64,000 nucleotides of DNA from Planctomycetota bacterium. Its GTDB lineage: Bacteria; Planctomycetota; UBA1135; UBA2386. Both the position numbers and the translations under genes were made by a program. This document shows positions 9,820-19,565 of this stretch, piece by piece. A model generated the notes under the pieces. The model saw nothing but the letters and a program-made list of their open reading frames with translations, did no database searches and was not told where the DNA came from. The stretch lies in assembly GCA_947444055.1 (NCBI GenBank), contig CANEYR010000005.1, positions 1-64,000 on the forward strand, written 5' to 3'. Each line of letters starts with the position of its first letter. Positions within the stretch are counted from its first letter, which is position 1.

Positions 9820-11229
9820 TCAGCGGGCTTTCGGCAACGACCAAGTGGCCAGCAACTGCTGCCAGCGCGTGACTTCGCTGCGCACGCGCCCGGGGGCGGT
9901 GCCGCCGAGTACGTCGCGGCGCGCCAGCACGGTGCGGGCGGCGAGCGCCTGTTGCAGGTCGCCGCGCAGTTGCGGCAACAGCCGACGCTGTTCGGAGAGC
10001 GGCAGGTCTTGCAGTTCGACCTTGAGCTCGACGGCGCGATTGACGGCGGTGCCGACGAGGTTGTGCGCATCGCGGAAGGCGACGCCCGCCGCGACCAGCA
10101 AGTCGGCGAGGTCGGTGGCGTTCAAGTAGCCGCGCTCGGCTTCGGCTGCACAGCGTGCGACATCAAAATGCGCGTGGCGAACGGCGAGGGTCGCCACCTG
10201 CAAGCAGGCTTCGGTCTCTGCCAGCGCCGGCAACAGCGTCTCCTTGTCGGTCTGCAGATCGCGGTTGTAGGCCATCGGCAACCCCTTCACGGTGCCGAGC
10301 AAGGCCACCAACGCCCCGTGCGCGCGCGCGGCCTTGCCGCGCACCAGTTCCATCGCGTCGGGGTTGCGTTTCTGCGGCATCAGGCTCGACCCGGTCGACA
10401 CCGCGTCGCCAAAGGTCAAGAAGCGCGCTTCCTGCGTCGCGAAGAAGATGTAGTCCTCGGCCAGCCGCGACAGGTTCGTCATCGTCATCGCGCAACAGAA
10501 CGCCAGCTCGCACAGGTGGTCGCGCGCCGCCGTTGCATCGAGGCTGTTGTGGCTGGCACCGCGCGTGAACTGCAACGCCGCGGCAATCGCAGTGCGATCG
10601 ACGGCCAGCGCAGTGCCGGCGAGAGCGCCACTGCCAAGCGGGCATTCGTCCATGCGCTCGCTGGCGGCGCCGAAGCGGGCGTGGTCGCGCGCCAAACTTT
10701 CGCAGTGGGCGAGGGCGTGATGGCCGATCGTGATCGGCTGCGCGCGTTGCAAATGCGTGTAGCCCGGCATCGGCGCGTCGTGGTGCGCATCAGCTTGCTC
10801 GACCAGCGCTTGGCACAGCGCCGCGATGGCCGCGCGAATGGCGATGACGCGTTCGCGCAAGTAGAGCCGCAGATCCGTGGCGACCTGGTCGTTGCGCGAA
10901 CGGCCGGTGTGCACGCGCTTGCCGAGATCCCCGCAGCGGGCCACCAGTTCGCGTTCGACCAGGCTGTGCACGTCTTCGGCCGGATCGTTCGTTGGCACGC
11001 CAGTGCGTTGCCAATGTGCGGCCAAGTCGTCGATGGCGGCATGCACCTTCGTGAGTTCGTCGCGGCTGAAGACTCCCGCCTGCGCCAACGCCGCACTCCA
11101 CACGCGATTGACCTGCAGGTCGGCGAACGCCAACACGTGGTCGACTGGCAGGCTCTTCTGGAACGCGGCGAACACCGCGTCGAGGCTGCCCTGGAAGCGG
11201 CCGCCCCACATCTGCCCCGGTTGGCTCAC
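9820..11229 (-). CDS. argH: Argininosuccinate lyase
   Basis: WGGRFQ N-terminus, TGRSRNDQV, GSSLMPQKRNPD signature; GTG start overlaps argG stop (GTGA). Confidence 0.96.
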   Translation of the reverse strand: MSQPGQMWGGRFQGSLDAVFAAFQKSLPVDHVLAFADLQVNRVWSAALAQAGVFSRDELTKVHAAIDDLAAHWQRTGVPTNDPAEDVHSLVERELVARCGDLGKRVHTGRSRNDQVATDLRLYLRERVIAIRAAIAALCQALVEQADAHHDAPMPGYTHLQRAQPITIGHHALAHCESLARDHARFGAASERMDECPLGSGALAGTALAVDRTAIAAALQFTRGASHNSLDATAARDHLCELAFCCAMTMTNLSRLAEDYIFFATQEARFLTFGDAVSTGSSLMPQKRNPDAMELVRGKAARAHGALVALLGTVKGLPMAYNRDLQTDKETLLPALAETEACLQVATLAVRHAHFDVARCAAEAERGYLNATDLADLLVAAGVAFRDAHNLVGTAVNRAVELKVELQDLPLSEQRRLLPQLRGDLQQALAARTVLARRDVLGGTAPGRVRSEVTRWQQLLATWSLPKAR

Positions 11230-12434
11230 GAGGGGGCTCCGTGCACCTTGGCGGCGACCGCACCCGGCAAGCCATAGAGCTTGACGAAGCCGTAGCTGTC
11301 TTGATGGTCGAACTTGGCCGAGTGGCCGAAGGTCGCGAGGTCCTCGGAGAACAGGCTGTTCTGGCTGGTCGCCGAGAGCGCCGTCGCCGTGCCCTTGTAG
11401 AGGCGCACGCGCACGTCGCCAGTGACGTGGCGGGTCGCTTGCGTGAACAGCGCATCCAGTGCGACGCGGGTCGGGTGGAACCAGCGGCCGGTGTAGACGA
11501 GGTCGCTGTAGTCCGGCATCAGCTTCTCGCACAGCCGCAGCGTGTCGCGTTCCATCGTCAGGGCGCGCAGCGTGCGCGCCGCTTCCAACACGATGGTGCC
11601 GCCGGGCGTCTCGTAGACGCCGCGCGACTTCATGCCGACCAAGCGGTTCTCGCAGATGTCGACGCGGCCGACCCCGTGTTGGCTGCCGAGGTCGTTGAGG
11701 CGAGCGAGCAACACTTCGGCGGGCAGCGCCTCGCCATTGAGTGTGGTCGGCACGCCGGCCACAAAGCCGAGGGTGAGCAGCAACGGTTCGTCGGGCGCCA
11801 AGCGCGGGTCGACCGTCAGCGTCCACACATCATCCGGCGGGGCGTTGCCTGGCGATTCGAGGGCGCCGCCCTCGTGGCTGATGTGCCAGAGGTTGCGATC
11901 GCGCGAGTAGATTTTGGTGCGCGACGCGGTGACTTGGATGCCGCGTTTGTCGGCGTAATCGAGCGCGTCTTCACGACTGCGAATGTTCCATTGCCGCCAC
12001 GGCGCGATCACTTCGAGTTCGGGGCCGAGCGCTTGGTAGGCGAGTTCGAAGCGCACTTGGTCGTTGCCCTTGCCGGTGCAGCCGTGCGCCACCGCATCGG
12101 CGCCGATGGCTTTCGCGTACTCGACTTGGCCCTTGGCGAGAAGGGGGCGCGCCATGCTGGTGCCGAGCAAGTAACGACCTTCGTAGACCGCCAAGGCGCG
12201 CACGCACGGCCACACGTAGTCCTGCAACCACGTTCGCTTCAGGTCGTCGACGCGACACGACACCGCACCGCTGCGGTGCGCCTTGTCGGCGAGTCCGCGC
12301 AGCTCGTCATCGCCTTGGCCGATGTCGCCGCAGTACGCGTGCACTTCGCAGTCGTAGTTCTCCAGCAACCACGGAACGATGATCGAGGTGTCGAGGCCGC
12401 CGGAGTAGGCGAGGACGATCTTCTTCTTGCTCAT
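11226..12434 (-). CDS. argG: Argininosuccinate synthase
   Basis: MSKKKIVLAYSGGLDTSIIVPWL; HGCTGKGNDQVRFE. Confidence 0.97.
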   Translation of the reverse strand: MSKKKIVLAYSGGLDTSIIVPWLLENYDCEVHAYCGDIGQGDDELRGLADKAHRSGAVSCRVDDLKRTWLQDYVWPCVRALAVYEGRYLLGTSMARPLLAKGQVEYAKAIGADAVAHGCTGKGNDQVRFELAYQALGPELEVIAPWRQWNIRSREDALDYADKRGIQVTASRTKIYSRDRNLWHISHEGGALESPGNAPPDDVWTLTVDPRLAPDEPLLLTLGFVAGVPTTLNGEALPAEVLLARLNDLGSQHGVGRVDICENRLVGMKSRGVYETPGGTIVLEAARTLRALTMERDTLRLCEKLMPDYSDLVYTGRWFHPTRVALDALFTQATRHVTGDVRVRLYKGTATALSATSQNSLFSEDLATFGHSAKFDHQDSYGFVKLYGLPGAVAAKVHGAPS

Positions 12435-12457
12435 GGGAATGGGTGGGGCGGTCGCGA

Positions 12458-13414
12458 TCAGCGCAGCAGCAGTGCGAGGATGGCCTTCTGCACGTGCAGT
12501 CGGTTTTCGGCGATGTCGTAGACCACGCTTTGCGGGCCATCCATGACCTCTTGCGTGACTTCCCAGCCGCGGTGGGCTGGCAAGCAATGCATGAACAGGG
12601 CCCCGGGCAAGGCCCGCGCCATCATGTCGTCGTCGATCTGGTAGGACGCGAAGACGCCGTTGCGTTCGGCGATCTCGTCTTCCTGGCCCATGGAAGCCCA
12701 GACGTCGGTGTAGATCGCATCGGCACCTTCCGCGGCGGCGACGGGGTCGTTGAGGATGGTGACCTCGGCTCCCGTTTCGCTGGCGACTCGCATCGCTTCG
12801 TTGACGACGCGCGAATTGGGCTCGTAGCCCTCGGGCGAGCAGACGCGGATGTTGGTGCCGAGTTTGACCGCCGTGTGAATCAGCGCGTGGCAGGTGTTGT
12901 TGCCGTCGCCGACGTAGGTCAGCGTGCGGCCGCGCACCGAGCCCCACTTCTCCGTCAGCGTGAAGAAGTCGGACAGCGCCTGGCATGGATGCACCAGGTC
13001 GGAGAGGCCATTGATCACCGGAATGCCGGCGTGGTGCGCGAGCTCTTCCATGGCCTTGTGCTTGAACGTGCGCGCGACGATGCCGTGCACCCAGCGTTCG
13101 AGGTTCTTGGCGACGTCCTTCACCGATTCGCGCGAGCCGAGCCGCGCATCGCGGTGGTCCATGAACACGGCGCTGCCGCCGAGATCCTGCATGCCGATGT
13201 CGAACGTGAAGCGCGTGCGCAGCGAGTCCTTCTCGAAGATCATCGCCAGCCGTTTGTGCCGGAGCACCTCGGTGTGCACGGCGCGGCCGGTCTTGAGGGC
13301 GCGGGTGGTGGCGAAGATGCGTTCGATGTCGGCCGTCTGCAGCGAAGACGTGCACAGCAGGTCCTTCTGCGACAGCGGCGACAGATCGAGGGCCGGCGGC
13401 GACTTGGTTTTCAC
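12458..13414 (-). CDS. argF: Ornithine carbamoyltransferase
   Basis: FEKDSLRTRFTFD, HPCQALSDFFTL, FMHCLPAHRG motifs; GTG start overlaps argD stop. Confidence 0.95.
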   Translation of the reverse strand: MKTKSPPALDLSPLSQKDLLCTSSLQTADIERIFATTRALKTGRAVHTEVLRHKRLAMIFEKDSLRTRFTFDIGMQDLGGSAVFMDHRDARLGSRESVKDVAKNLERWVHGIVARTFKHKAMEELAHHAGIPVINGLSDLVHPCQALSDFFTLTEKWGSVRGRTLTYVGDGNNTCHALIHTAVKLGTNIRVCSPEGYEPNSRVVNEAMRVASETGAEVTILNDPVAAAEGADAIYTDVWASMGQEDEIAERNGVFASYQIDDDMMARALPGALFMHCLPAHRGWEVTQEVMDGPQSVVYDIAENRLHVQKAILALLLR

Positions 13415-14595
13415 GGCGTCTCCTGAGCACTACCAGGGAAGGCGGCCAGCGTCGTGCGCAGGCGTTGCAGCCCTGCTTGCACGTTGGCGGCGGTGATGAC
13501 GAACGGCGGCACGATGCGCAGCACGTCGGTGGCGGTGCAGTTGACGATGAGGCCGTTCTTGTAGAGCGCCTTCTGCACCGCTTCGGCGGAATGGTGCAGG
13601 CGCAAGCCGAGCATCAGGCCGCGTCCGCGCACTTCGCGCACGATCTTGAACTCGCGCTGCAACGCTTCGAGTCCTTCGCGCAGTTGTTGGCCGCGTTCCA
13701 TCACGTTGCCGAGCAGGCCGCGATCGATCTCGTCGAGGAACACGAGGGCGGCGCGACAGACCAGCGGCCCACCGGCGAAGGTCGAGCCGTGCTCGCCCTT
13801 GGCGAAGGTGTCGGCGAGGGCTGTGGTAGTGAGGCAAGCGCCCATCGGCAAGCCGGCCGCGATCGGTTTCGCGAGGGTGACGACGTCGGGCACGACACCG
13901 GCGTGTTGGGCCGCGAGGAAGCGCCCGGTGCGGCCGCAGCCGCTCTGGATTTCGTCGTGCACGAGCAGCGTGCCGGTGGCGGTGCACAAGGCGCGTGCCT
14001 GTTGCAGGTAGCTGGTGGAGAGTTCACGGATGCCGCCTTCCCCTTGCACCGGTTCGAGCACGAGCGCTGCCGGTTGGTCAGCGGCGAGGGCGGCCTTCAG
14101 GGCGCCAACATCTTCGGGCGGTACCCAGGTGACCTTCTGCAGCGGTTGGAACGGCTTGCGGTACTTCTCACTCCACGTCAGCGACAAGGCGCCGAGCGAA
14201 CGGCCGTGGAAGCCGCCTTCGAGCGCCACGAATGACGTGCGCTCGGGCGTGCCGCGCATCTGCATCGCTTTGCGGGCGAGCTTGAGGGCGCACTCGATGG
14301 CTTCGGTCCCAGAGTTAGTGAAGAACGCCGCCCCCATGTCGGTGAGTTGGCACAGGCGGGTCGCAACTCGCTCCGTGTACGGATGGCGGAACAGGTTGCT
14401 CAGGTGCACCACTTTGCCGACTTGGTCGCGCAGCGCTTCGGTGAGGGCGGCGTGGCCGTGGCCGAGCGCGGAGACCGCGATGCCGGCGAGGAAGTCCAAG
14501 AACTCGCGGCCGGTGCTGTCTTGCAGCACCGCGCCGTGCCCGCTGACGAACACTTCGTCGGCGCGGGCGTACGTTTTCATCAAGCCTTCATCCAT
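13411..14595 (-). CDS. argD: Acetylornithine/succinylornithine aminotransferase
   Basis: Class III aminotransferase, FHGRSLGALSLT, LLVHDEIQSGCGRTG; start at 14595 or 14580. Confidence 0.93.
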   Translation of the reverse strand: MDEGLMKTYARADEVFVSGHGAVLQDSTGREFLDFLAGIAVSALGHGHAALTEALRDQVGKVVHLSNLFRHPYTERVATRLCQLTDMGAAFFTNSGTEAIECALKLARKAMQMRGTPERTSFVALEGGFHGRSLGALSLTWSEKYRKPFQPLQKVTWVPPEDVGALKAALAADQPAALVLEPVQGEGGIRELSTSYLQQARALCTATGTLLVHDEIQSGCGRTGRFLAAQHAGVVPDVVTLAKPIAAGLPMGACLTTTALADTFAKGEHGSTFAGGPLVCRAALVFLDEIDRGLLGNVMERGQQLREGLEALQREFKIVREVRGRGLMLGLRLHHSAEAVQKALYKNGLIVNCTATDVLRIVPPFVITAANVQAGLQRLRTTLAAFPGSAQETP

Positions 14596-15448
14596 GGCGC
14601 GACTCGGGTGCGGCGGTGTCCGCAAAGGTGAATTGGGTGCCGGTGTTGGCGTGCAGTGCGTTCAACACGGCGTCGTTGGCACTGGTGTTGGAGGGGGCAC
14701 TGGTGTTGGAGGGGACACTGGCAGGGGCGATCTTGACGAGGGCGCGCGGGTTCTCGCGCAAAGCCAGCAGCGCGGCGTCGAGCTTTGGCAACATGCCGCC
14801 CGTGGCGACGCCGGTGGCGACGAGCCGTTCGCAATCCGCTGGCGTCAATCGTGGCAGGCGCTGGCCAGCGGCATCGAGCACGCCGACCACATCGGTGAGG
14901 AACAGCACGGCGTCGCAACCGAAGGCGCGGCACAGCGGGCCCGCCGCGTGGTCGGCATTGAGGTTGAAGAACGGTTCGCCATCGAGGCCGCCAATCCCGG
15001 GGGCGACGGTGGCGATCACCGGCACTTGGCCGGTCGACAGCAGCGTGTGCACGAGCTGCGGGTCGACGCGGTCGATGCTGCCGACGAAGCCGAGGTCGAC
15101 GCCGGGCTTCTCGAGTTTCTTGGCGGTGAACGTGTTGCCGTCCGCTCCTGACAGCCCGACCGCCGGCACCCCGCTGATCTGCAGCGACCGCACCAGCGTC
15201 TTGTTGACGAGGCCGGCCAGCACCATCAGCACGACGTCGGCCGTGCGCGCGTCGGTGATGCGCAGCCCTTCGTGGTAGTTCTCGGTCAGGCCAAGGGCTT
15301 TGCCGAGTTGGCGAATCTGGTTGCCGCCGCCGTGCACGAGGACCAGTTCGTGGCCTTCGCTGCGAGCCCGGCCAATCGCCTGGCAGAGGGTCGCGCGCGG
15401 GCCCTGCTGCTCGAGTTGGGCGCCACCGATCTTGACGAGGATTCTCAC
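14588..15448 (-). CDS. argB: Acetylglutamate kinase
   Basis: [11 protein letters not shown]...LVLVHGGGNQIRQLGKALGL; GTG start overlaps argC stop. Confidence 0.93.
   Translation of the reverse strand: MRILVKIGGAQLEQQGPRATLCQAIGRARSEGHELVLVHGGGNQIRQLGKALGLTENYHEGLRITDARTADVVLMVLAGLVNKTLVRSLQISGVPAVGLSGADGNTFTAKKLEKPGVDLGFVGSIDRVDPQLVHTLLSTGQVPVIATVAPGIGGLDGEPFFNLNADHAAGPLCRAFGCDAVLFLTDVVGVLDAAGQRLPRLTPADCERLVATGVATGGMLPKLDAALLALRENPRALVKIAPASVPSNTSAPSNTSANDAVLNALHANTGTQFTFADTAAPESRHG
14678..14713. repeat. Perfect 18-bp tandem duplication in 3' part of argB (GGCACTGGTGTTGGAGGG x2 plus degenerate third copy)
   Basis: Read directly; encodes APSNTSAPSNTSA. Confidence 0.85.
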
Positions 15449-16431
15449 GACAGGCCAAGGCCTTCGGGCAGGCCGAGCATCAGGTTCATGTTCTGCAGCG
15501 CCTGACCGGAGGCGCCCTTCAACAGATTGTCGATCACTGAGGTGACGACGAGCAGTGGGCCGCTGGCCGCGACCGCGAGATGGCACTGGTTGGTGTTCTG
15601 CACGCAGCGCAGCTCGGGTTGGCCTTTGCTGTAGACCTTGACGAACGGCTCGTGCGCGTAGCGTTCAAGCAAGCACTGTCGCAGCGCGTCGGCGGTGACG
15701 CCGCTCCTGGGCGTCAGATAGAGGGTGGAGAGCATGCCGCGGAACGTCGGCAGCAGATGCGGGGTGAAGACGATGCGGTCGGTGCCTGCCTCTTGGTGAA
15801 TCTCTGGCGTGTGGCGATGGTTGCCGACGCCGTAGGCACAGAAGTTCTCGTGCACGTTGCCAAAGTGCGTGCGTTCGCTCGGGGCCTTGCCAGCGCCGGA
15901 GGTGCCGCTCTTGCTGTCGGCGATGATCGGGGCCGCGGCGTCGAGCAAGTGAGCGCGCAGCAATGGCAACAGCGGCAGCAGGATCGACGTCGGGTAACAG
16001 CCTGGGTTGGCGACCAACTCAGCCCTCTGCACCGCCGCTCGATGGTGCTCGGTCAAGCCATAGACGGCTTGCGCGAGAAGTTCGGGGGCTGGGTGCGCGC
16101 TGCCATAGGTTCGTTGGTAGACCGCTTGGTCGCGCAGGCGGAAGTCGGCCGACAGATCGACGACCTTCTTGCCGCGCTGCAGGGCTGTGCGCGCGATCTC
16201 GCTGGCCGCACCGTGAGGGGTGCACAAGAAGACGCCGTCGACGTCGCCAAGCCGATCGAGGTTGAGCGCGTCGATGGTCGGGTCGGTCGGGAACGCTGGC
16301 GCCTCGGGCGCCGTGCCCGCGCGCGCCGTCATGACGACCGTCGCTTGCAGTCGCGCATGCCGCGACAGCAGGGTCAGCAGTTCGCGCCCGGTGTAGCCCG
16401 AGGCGCCGACGATGGCGCAGGTCTTCTTCAT
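15445..16431 (-). CDS. argC: N-acetyl-gamma-glutamyl-phosphate reductase
   Basis: [31 protein letters not shown]. Confidence 0.95.
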   Translation of the reverse strand: MKKTCAIVGASGYTGRELLTLLSRHARLQATVVMTARAGTAPEAPAFPTDPTIDALNLDRLGDVDGVFLCTPHGAASEIARTALQRGKKVVDLSADFRLRDQAVYQRTYGSAHPAPELLAQAVYGLTEHHRAAVQRAELVANPGCYPTSILLPLLPLLRAHLLDAAAPIIADSKSGTSGAGKAPSERTHFGNVHENFCAYGVGNHRHTPEIHQEAGTDRIVFTPHLLPTFRGMLSTLYLTPRSGVTADALRQCLLERYAHEPFVKVYSKGQPELRCVQNTNQCHLAVAASGPLLVVTSVIDNLLKGASGQALQNMNLMLGLPEGLGLS

Positions 16432-16949
16432 GTGTCCCTCCTGCTGCCCAGTGCCGATTTGCCCAGCACCGATTTGCCCAGCACCTGCCTGCCCAGTAAT
16501 CGGCGAACCAGCGAACGGGCCTTCTGGGCGTCGGCGCAAACGGCCAGCACGGTGTCGTCGCCGGCAATGGTGCCAACGACCCCAGCCAACTCGGCGCGAT
16601 CGATGGCGAGCCCGAGTGCTTGGGCGCCGCCGGCCGGGGTGCGCAGGACGACGAGGTTTTGCGCCGCGCTCGCCGCCACCATCCAAGTGTGCACGGCATG
16701 CCACAGGCTTTGCTGGGCCGTTTGCGGCGACAGCGTCGACTGCGGCAGTTCGTAGCCGTCCTTCCCCTTCACCACGCTGAGGAAGCGCAGGTCACGCGAC
16801 AGCGTCGCTTGGTTGACTTCGTAGCCATCGCCAGCCAAGCGTTCTTGCAAGTCGGCCTGGCTGCGCAAGCGCTCGCGCTCCAGAAGGTGCAGAATGCGTT
16901 GGCGGCGTTCGCCGCGGTCGCTGCTCGGGGTGGTCGTTCGGGTAGGCAT
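16428..16949 (-). CDS. argR: Arginine repressor
   Basis: [43 protein letters not shown] winged-helix; [16 protein letters not shown]-terminal Arg-binding domain. Confidence 0.93.
   Translation of the reverse strand: MPTRTTTPSSDRGERRQRILHLLERERLRSQADLQERLAGDGYEVNQATLSRDLRFLSVVKGKDGYELPQSTLSPQTAQQSLWHAVHTWMVAASAAQNLVVLRTPAGGAQALGLAIDRAELAGVVGTIAGDDTVLAVCADAQKARSLVRRLLGRQVLGKSVLGKSALGSRRDT
16446..16505. repeat. 15-bp tandem repeat at 3' end of argR (GCCCAGCACCGATTT-like, 4 degenerate units)
   Basis: GCCCAGTGCCGATTT/GCCCAGCACCGATTT/GCCCAGCACCTGCCT/GCCCAGTAATCGGCG; encodes [13 protein letters not shown]. Confidence 0.8.
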
Positions 16950-16981
16950 AAATATGCACGAATCGCGCATAAGTATGCATA
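16943..16981 (-). promoter_or_regulatory. Paired ARG-box-like operator for ArgR
   Basis: Two palindromes GCATAAATATGC (16946-16957) and GCATAAGTATGC (16967-16978), centres 21 bp apart, at argR start. Confidence 0.75.
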
Positions 16982-17029
16982 GAACGAAATGCCACGCAAG
17001 CCTGTGGGACAGATTCTTGGGCCGCTCGG

Positions 17030-17323
17030 TCAGCGCCGACGGGGAGGCTGCAGGTTCTGCTGGTGCACGCCGAAGACGTTGCGGAAACGTTGGTGGCAGG
17101 CTCTTGGCAGCTCGGGCGAGAATCGCAGTTGCCACCTGCCGGCGAACAACACGACGTCGAGCTGCCCGCGCGTGAGGCCGAAGCTCTCGGCGACGTCGGC
17201 ACAGTCGGCGAGCCATGCTGCTGGCGGCGTGCCGCGTGTGCAGCGCACACCCGTGGCGGTCATTTCGACGATGAGCAACGGCGGGTTCGCCAGCCGAGCC
17301 AAGCGATGCCAGAGCCGCTTCAC
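17030..17323 (-). CDS. DUF3634-like small protein
   Basis: [30 protein letters not shown]...[23 protein letters not shown] start overlaps ydcF-like stop (GTGA). Confidence 0.7.
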   Translation of the reverse strand: MKRLWHRLARLANPPLLIVEMTATGVRCTRGTPPAAWLADCADVAESFGLTRGQLDVVLFAGRWQLRFSPELPRACHQRFRNVFGVHQQNLQPPRRR

Positions 17324-18063
17324 GGCGTGCACCAGTACCAGAAGCGTCCGATCCACTCGTGCATCGCCAGGCCAGAATCGCGCAGCCCGTGCCAATGGGG
17401 GACGAAGTTGGCGACGTTGTCGGCAATCGGCGAGCGGAAGCCGGTAGGGGCGGCGACAACGCGCAGTCCAGTTGCTTCAAAGGCCGCGACGGCGCGCGGC
17501 ATGTGCCAGGCGCTGGTCACCAGCATGACGGTGCGAACGCCGGCCGCCTGCAGGATGGCGGCGCTGTGCTGCGCGTTCTCGCGGGTGTCGGCGGAGCGTT
17601 CTTCGCGCCAGCGCACGGGCACGCCGAATTCCTGCTCCGCGGCCGTGGCCATGAGCGCGGCCAGCGAAGGCAGCCCGCGGCCAGGCACGCCGCCACTCAT
17701 CAACAGCGGTAGTTGGCTGCGGCGATGCAGGGCGACGCCATAACGCAGTCGCTGCATGGTGACCGAGCCCGCGACGGCGCCGCCGTACTCAGCGCCCACC
17801 GGATCGGCCTCGGCACTGAGCACGACGATGGCCTCGGCCGTGGGCAACGCACCCGCGGCGGGCAGTGGCGTGAAGGTCTGCAGCGAGCTGAGCAGGGCGC
17901 CAGCGACGAACGGCGTCGACGCCGCCCACAGCCAGACGAAGGCCAGCACCTGCAGGCTGCGCCCCAGACGGCGCCAACGCCGCGCGACCAGACTGCCGAG
18001 CAAGAACAGCCACAGCACCGAGGCTGGTGGCAAGAACAGGGCTTCGAGCAGCCGGCGCAGCAT
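17320..18063 (-). CDS. YdcF/ElyC (DUF218) family protein
   Basis: N-terminal [48 protein letters not shown]. Confidence 0.85.
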   Translation of the reverse strand: MLRRLLEALFLPPASVLWLFLLGSLVARRWRRLGRSLQVLAFVWLWAASTPFVAGALLSSLQTFTPLPAAGALPTAEAIVVLSAEADPVGAEYGGAVAGSVTMQRLRYGVALHRRSQLPLLMSGGVPGRGLPSLAALMATAAEQEFGVPVRWREERSADTRENAQHSAAILQAAGVRTVMLVTSAWHMPRAVAAFEATGLRVVAAPTGFRSPIADNVANFVPHWHGLRDSGLAMHEWIGRFWYWCTP

Positions 18064-18094
18064 CGGCGCAGCATACGGAACCGAGTTTCGGTTG

Positions 18095-18844
18095 ATGCAC
18101 TCGCCGCACTCGGTATGTCACTGCGCCGTGCGTACGACCGCTCCTTCGCTGCAAACCCTGCGTGCCTTCCTGCGGGAATTGGGGCCGCTGCGTTGGATCG
18201 CGCTGTTCACCGCGGTGGTGCCGACGGTGTTGTTGATGGTGTTGCTGTCGCACGTCGCCATGGTGGCGGTCGCCTGGCCGGTGGGGTGGTTGGGGGCGGG
18301 CCTCGCGGTGGTGGCGATCGCGGTGACGACGGGGGCGGTGCTGCTGCCAGCGAGCATTGTCGGCCTCACCGCTGGCTACGTCTTTGGCGCGGCCCTCGGC
18401 GGCAGCCTGGCCGCGGTGGGCATCGCCTGCGGCGGCGTCTTTGGGCAGCGCTGCGTGTGGCCTCTGCTCGGCCGCGGACTCTATGCCTTCATGCGCGCGC
18501 GGCCGCGGGTGCATGGTGTGCAGCGCGTGTGCGCGGGCGGCTTTGGCCAGCAGGTGGTCGGCGTCTTGCTGCTGCGCAGCGCTGGCAAGTTTCCGTTCGC
18601 TGTCATCAGCCTGCTGCTATCGGCAGCCAGCGTGCCGACACGCAGCGTCTTGGTCGGCTCGCTGGTCGCGGCGTTGCCGATGGTCTGGCTCACGAGCGGG
18701 ATCGGAGCAGCATGGCGAGTGTGGCGCGAACAGCACCTGTGGCCATCGGGCCTCGCCATCGCGAACCTTGCGCTCGCGTTTGCCGCCGCCGCTACAGCTT
18801 TGCTGCTGGCGCGGCGACGACTCAAGTTGGCGGCGTCAGGCTGA
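18095..18844 (+). CDS. TVP38/TMEM64-like membrane protein
   Basis: Multi-TM; GLTAGYVFGAALGGSLAAVGIACGG, SAGKFPFAVISLLLSAASV; start uncertain (18095 or GTG 18128). Confidence 0.7.
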   Translation: MHSPHSVCHCAVRTTAPSLQTLRAFLRELGPLRWIALFTAVVPTVLLMVLLSHVAMVAVAWPVGWLGAGLAVVAIAVTTGAVLLPASIVGLTAGYVFGAALGGSLAAVGIACGGVFGQRCVWPLLGRGLYAFMRARPRVHGVQRVCAGGFGQQVVGVLLLRSAGKFPFAVISLLLSAASVPTRSVLVGSLVAALPMVWLTSGIGAAWRVWREQHLWPSGLAIANLALAFAAAATALLLARRRLKLAASG

Positions 18845-18858
18845 CACCGCCTTTGCCA

Positions 18859-19448
18859 TCACTTCTTCGGCGCGTGCAGCTGAGCGGGGGCCGTCAGCGT
18901 GTGCTTGCCCCAAGCGAGCGTGAACGTGGCCTTGCCGCCGCCGTTCTCTTCGGACGTGAAGGTCATCGTCATCTTGCTGACGCTGTCCTTGGCGACACCC
19001 TTGTTGAGCGTCAGCGGGGCCACGATCTCGGGCTTCCAGTCGCCGCCGAATGGGTTGATGCCGTCCTTCATCGCCTTGCTCGAATCCATGAACGCCAATG
19101 CGAACTTGCCGTCCTTGTCGCAGTGCAGGCCCACGACGTACGAGCCGGCGGCAATCTTGGCGCCGCCGATTTCGAGCTCGGAGCTGGTGATCAGCGTGGT
19201 GAACCAATCCTTGCCCAGGCGGTTCATCTTGCCCTTCAGCTTGTCCATCATGCCGTCATAGCTGTCCTGCCAGTCGGCTGGCCGTGGGTCAGGGACGCCA
19301 TGGCGAAGACGCTGAAGTCGTCATTGAAGACCATCACGCGCGTCTCGGCGCGTTCGCCGGTGGCAGTGACGCCGGTCAGCTTCTGGGCGGTGGTGGGCAG
19401 GGCAAAGCAGAGCGCCGCGAAGGCGGCCGTGAGGATTGGGAAACGCAT
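18859..19448 (-). pseudogene. DUF2911-like secreted protein interrupted by a 1-nt frameshift
   Basis: Signal peptide ORF (MRFPILTAAFAALCFALPTTAQ...SLTHGQPT) and downstream ORF (MMDKLKGKMNRLGKDWFTTL...) are in adjacent frames; adding one base near 19273 gives ...THGQPTWQDSYDGMMDKLKGKMNRLGKDWF. Confidence 0.75.
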
Positions 19449-19565
19449 AGCAGTGGTCGTTTGGATGGGTAAGGGATCGATCGCTAATGAGGCGAAGGGC
19501 ACCGACGGCGACCTTCGCGTGTACGGGGGGAAGACGGTAGGCCGGTCGTCGCCCAGTTCAAGCGC

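Noticed and set aside
12458-13414. ArgF as an N-acetylornithine or succinylornithine carbamoyltransferase
   Set aside because: SLRTR variant noticed, but FMHCLPAHRG and operon context fit ordinary ornithine carbamoyltransferase.
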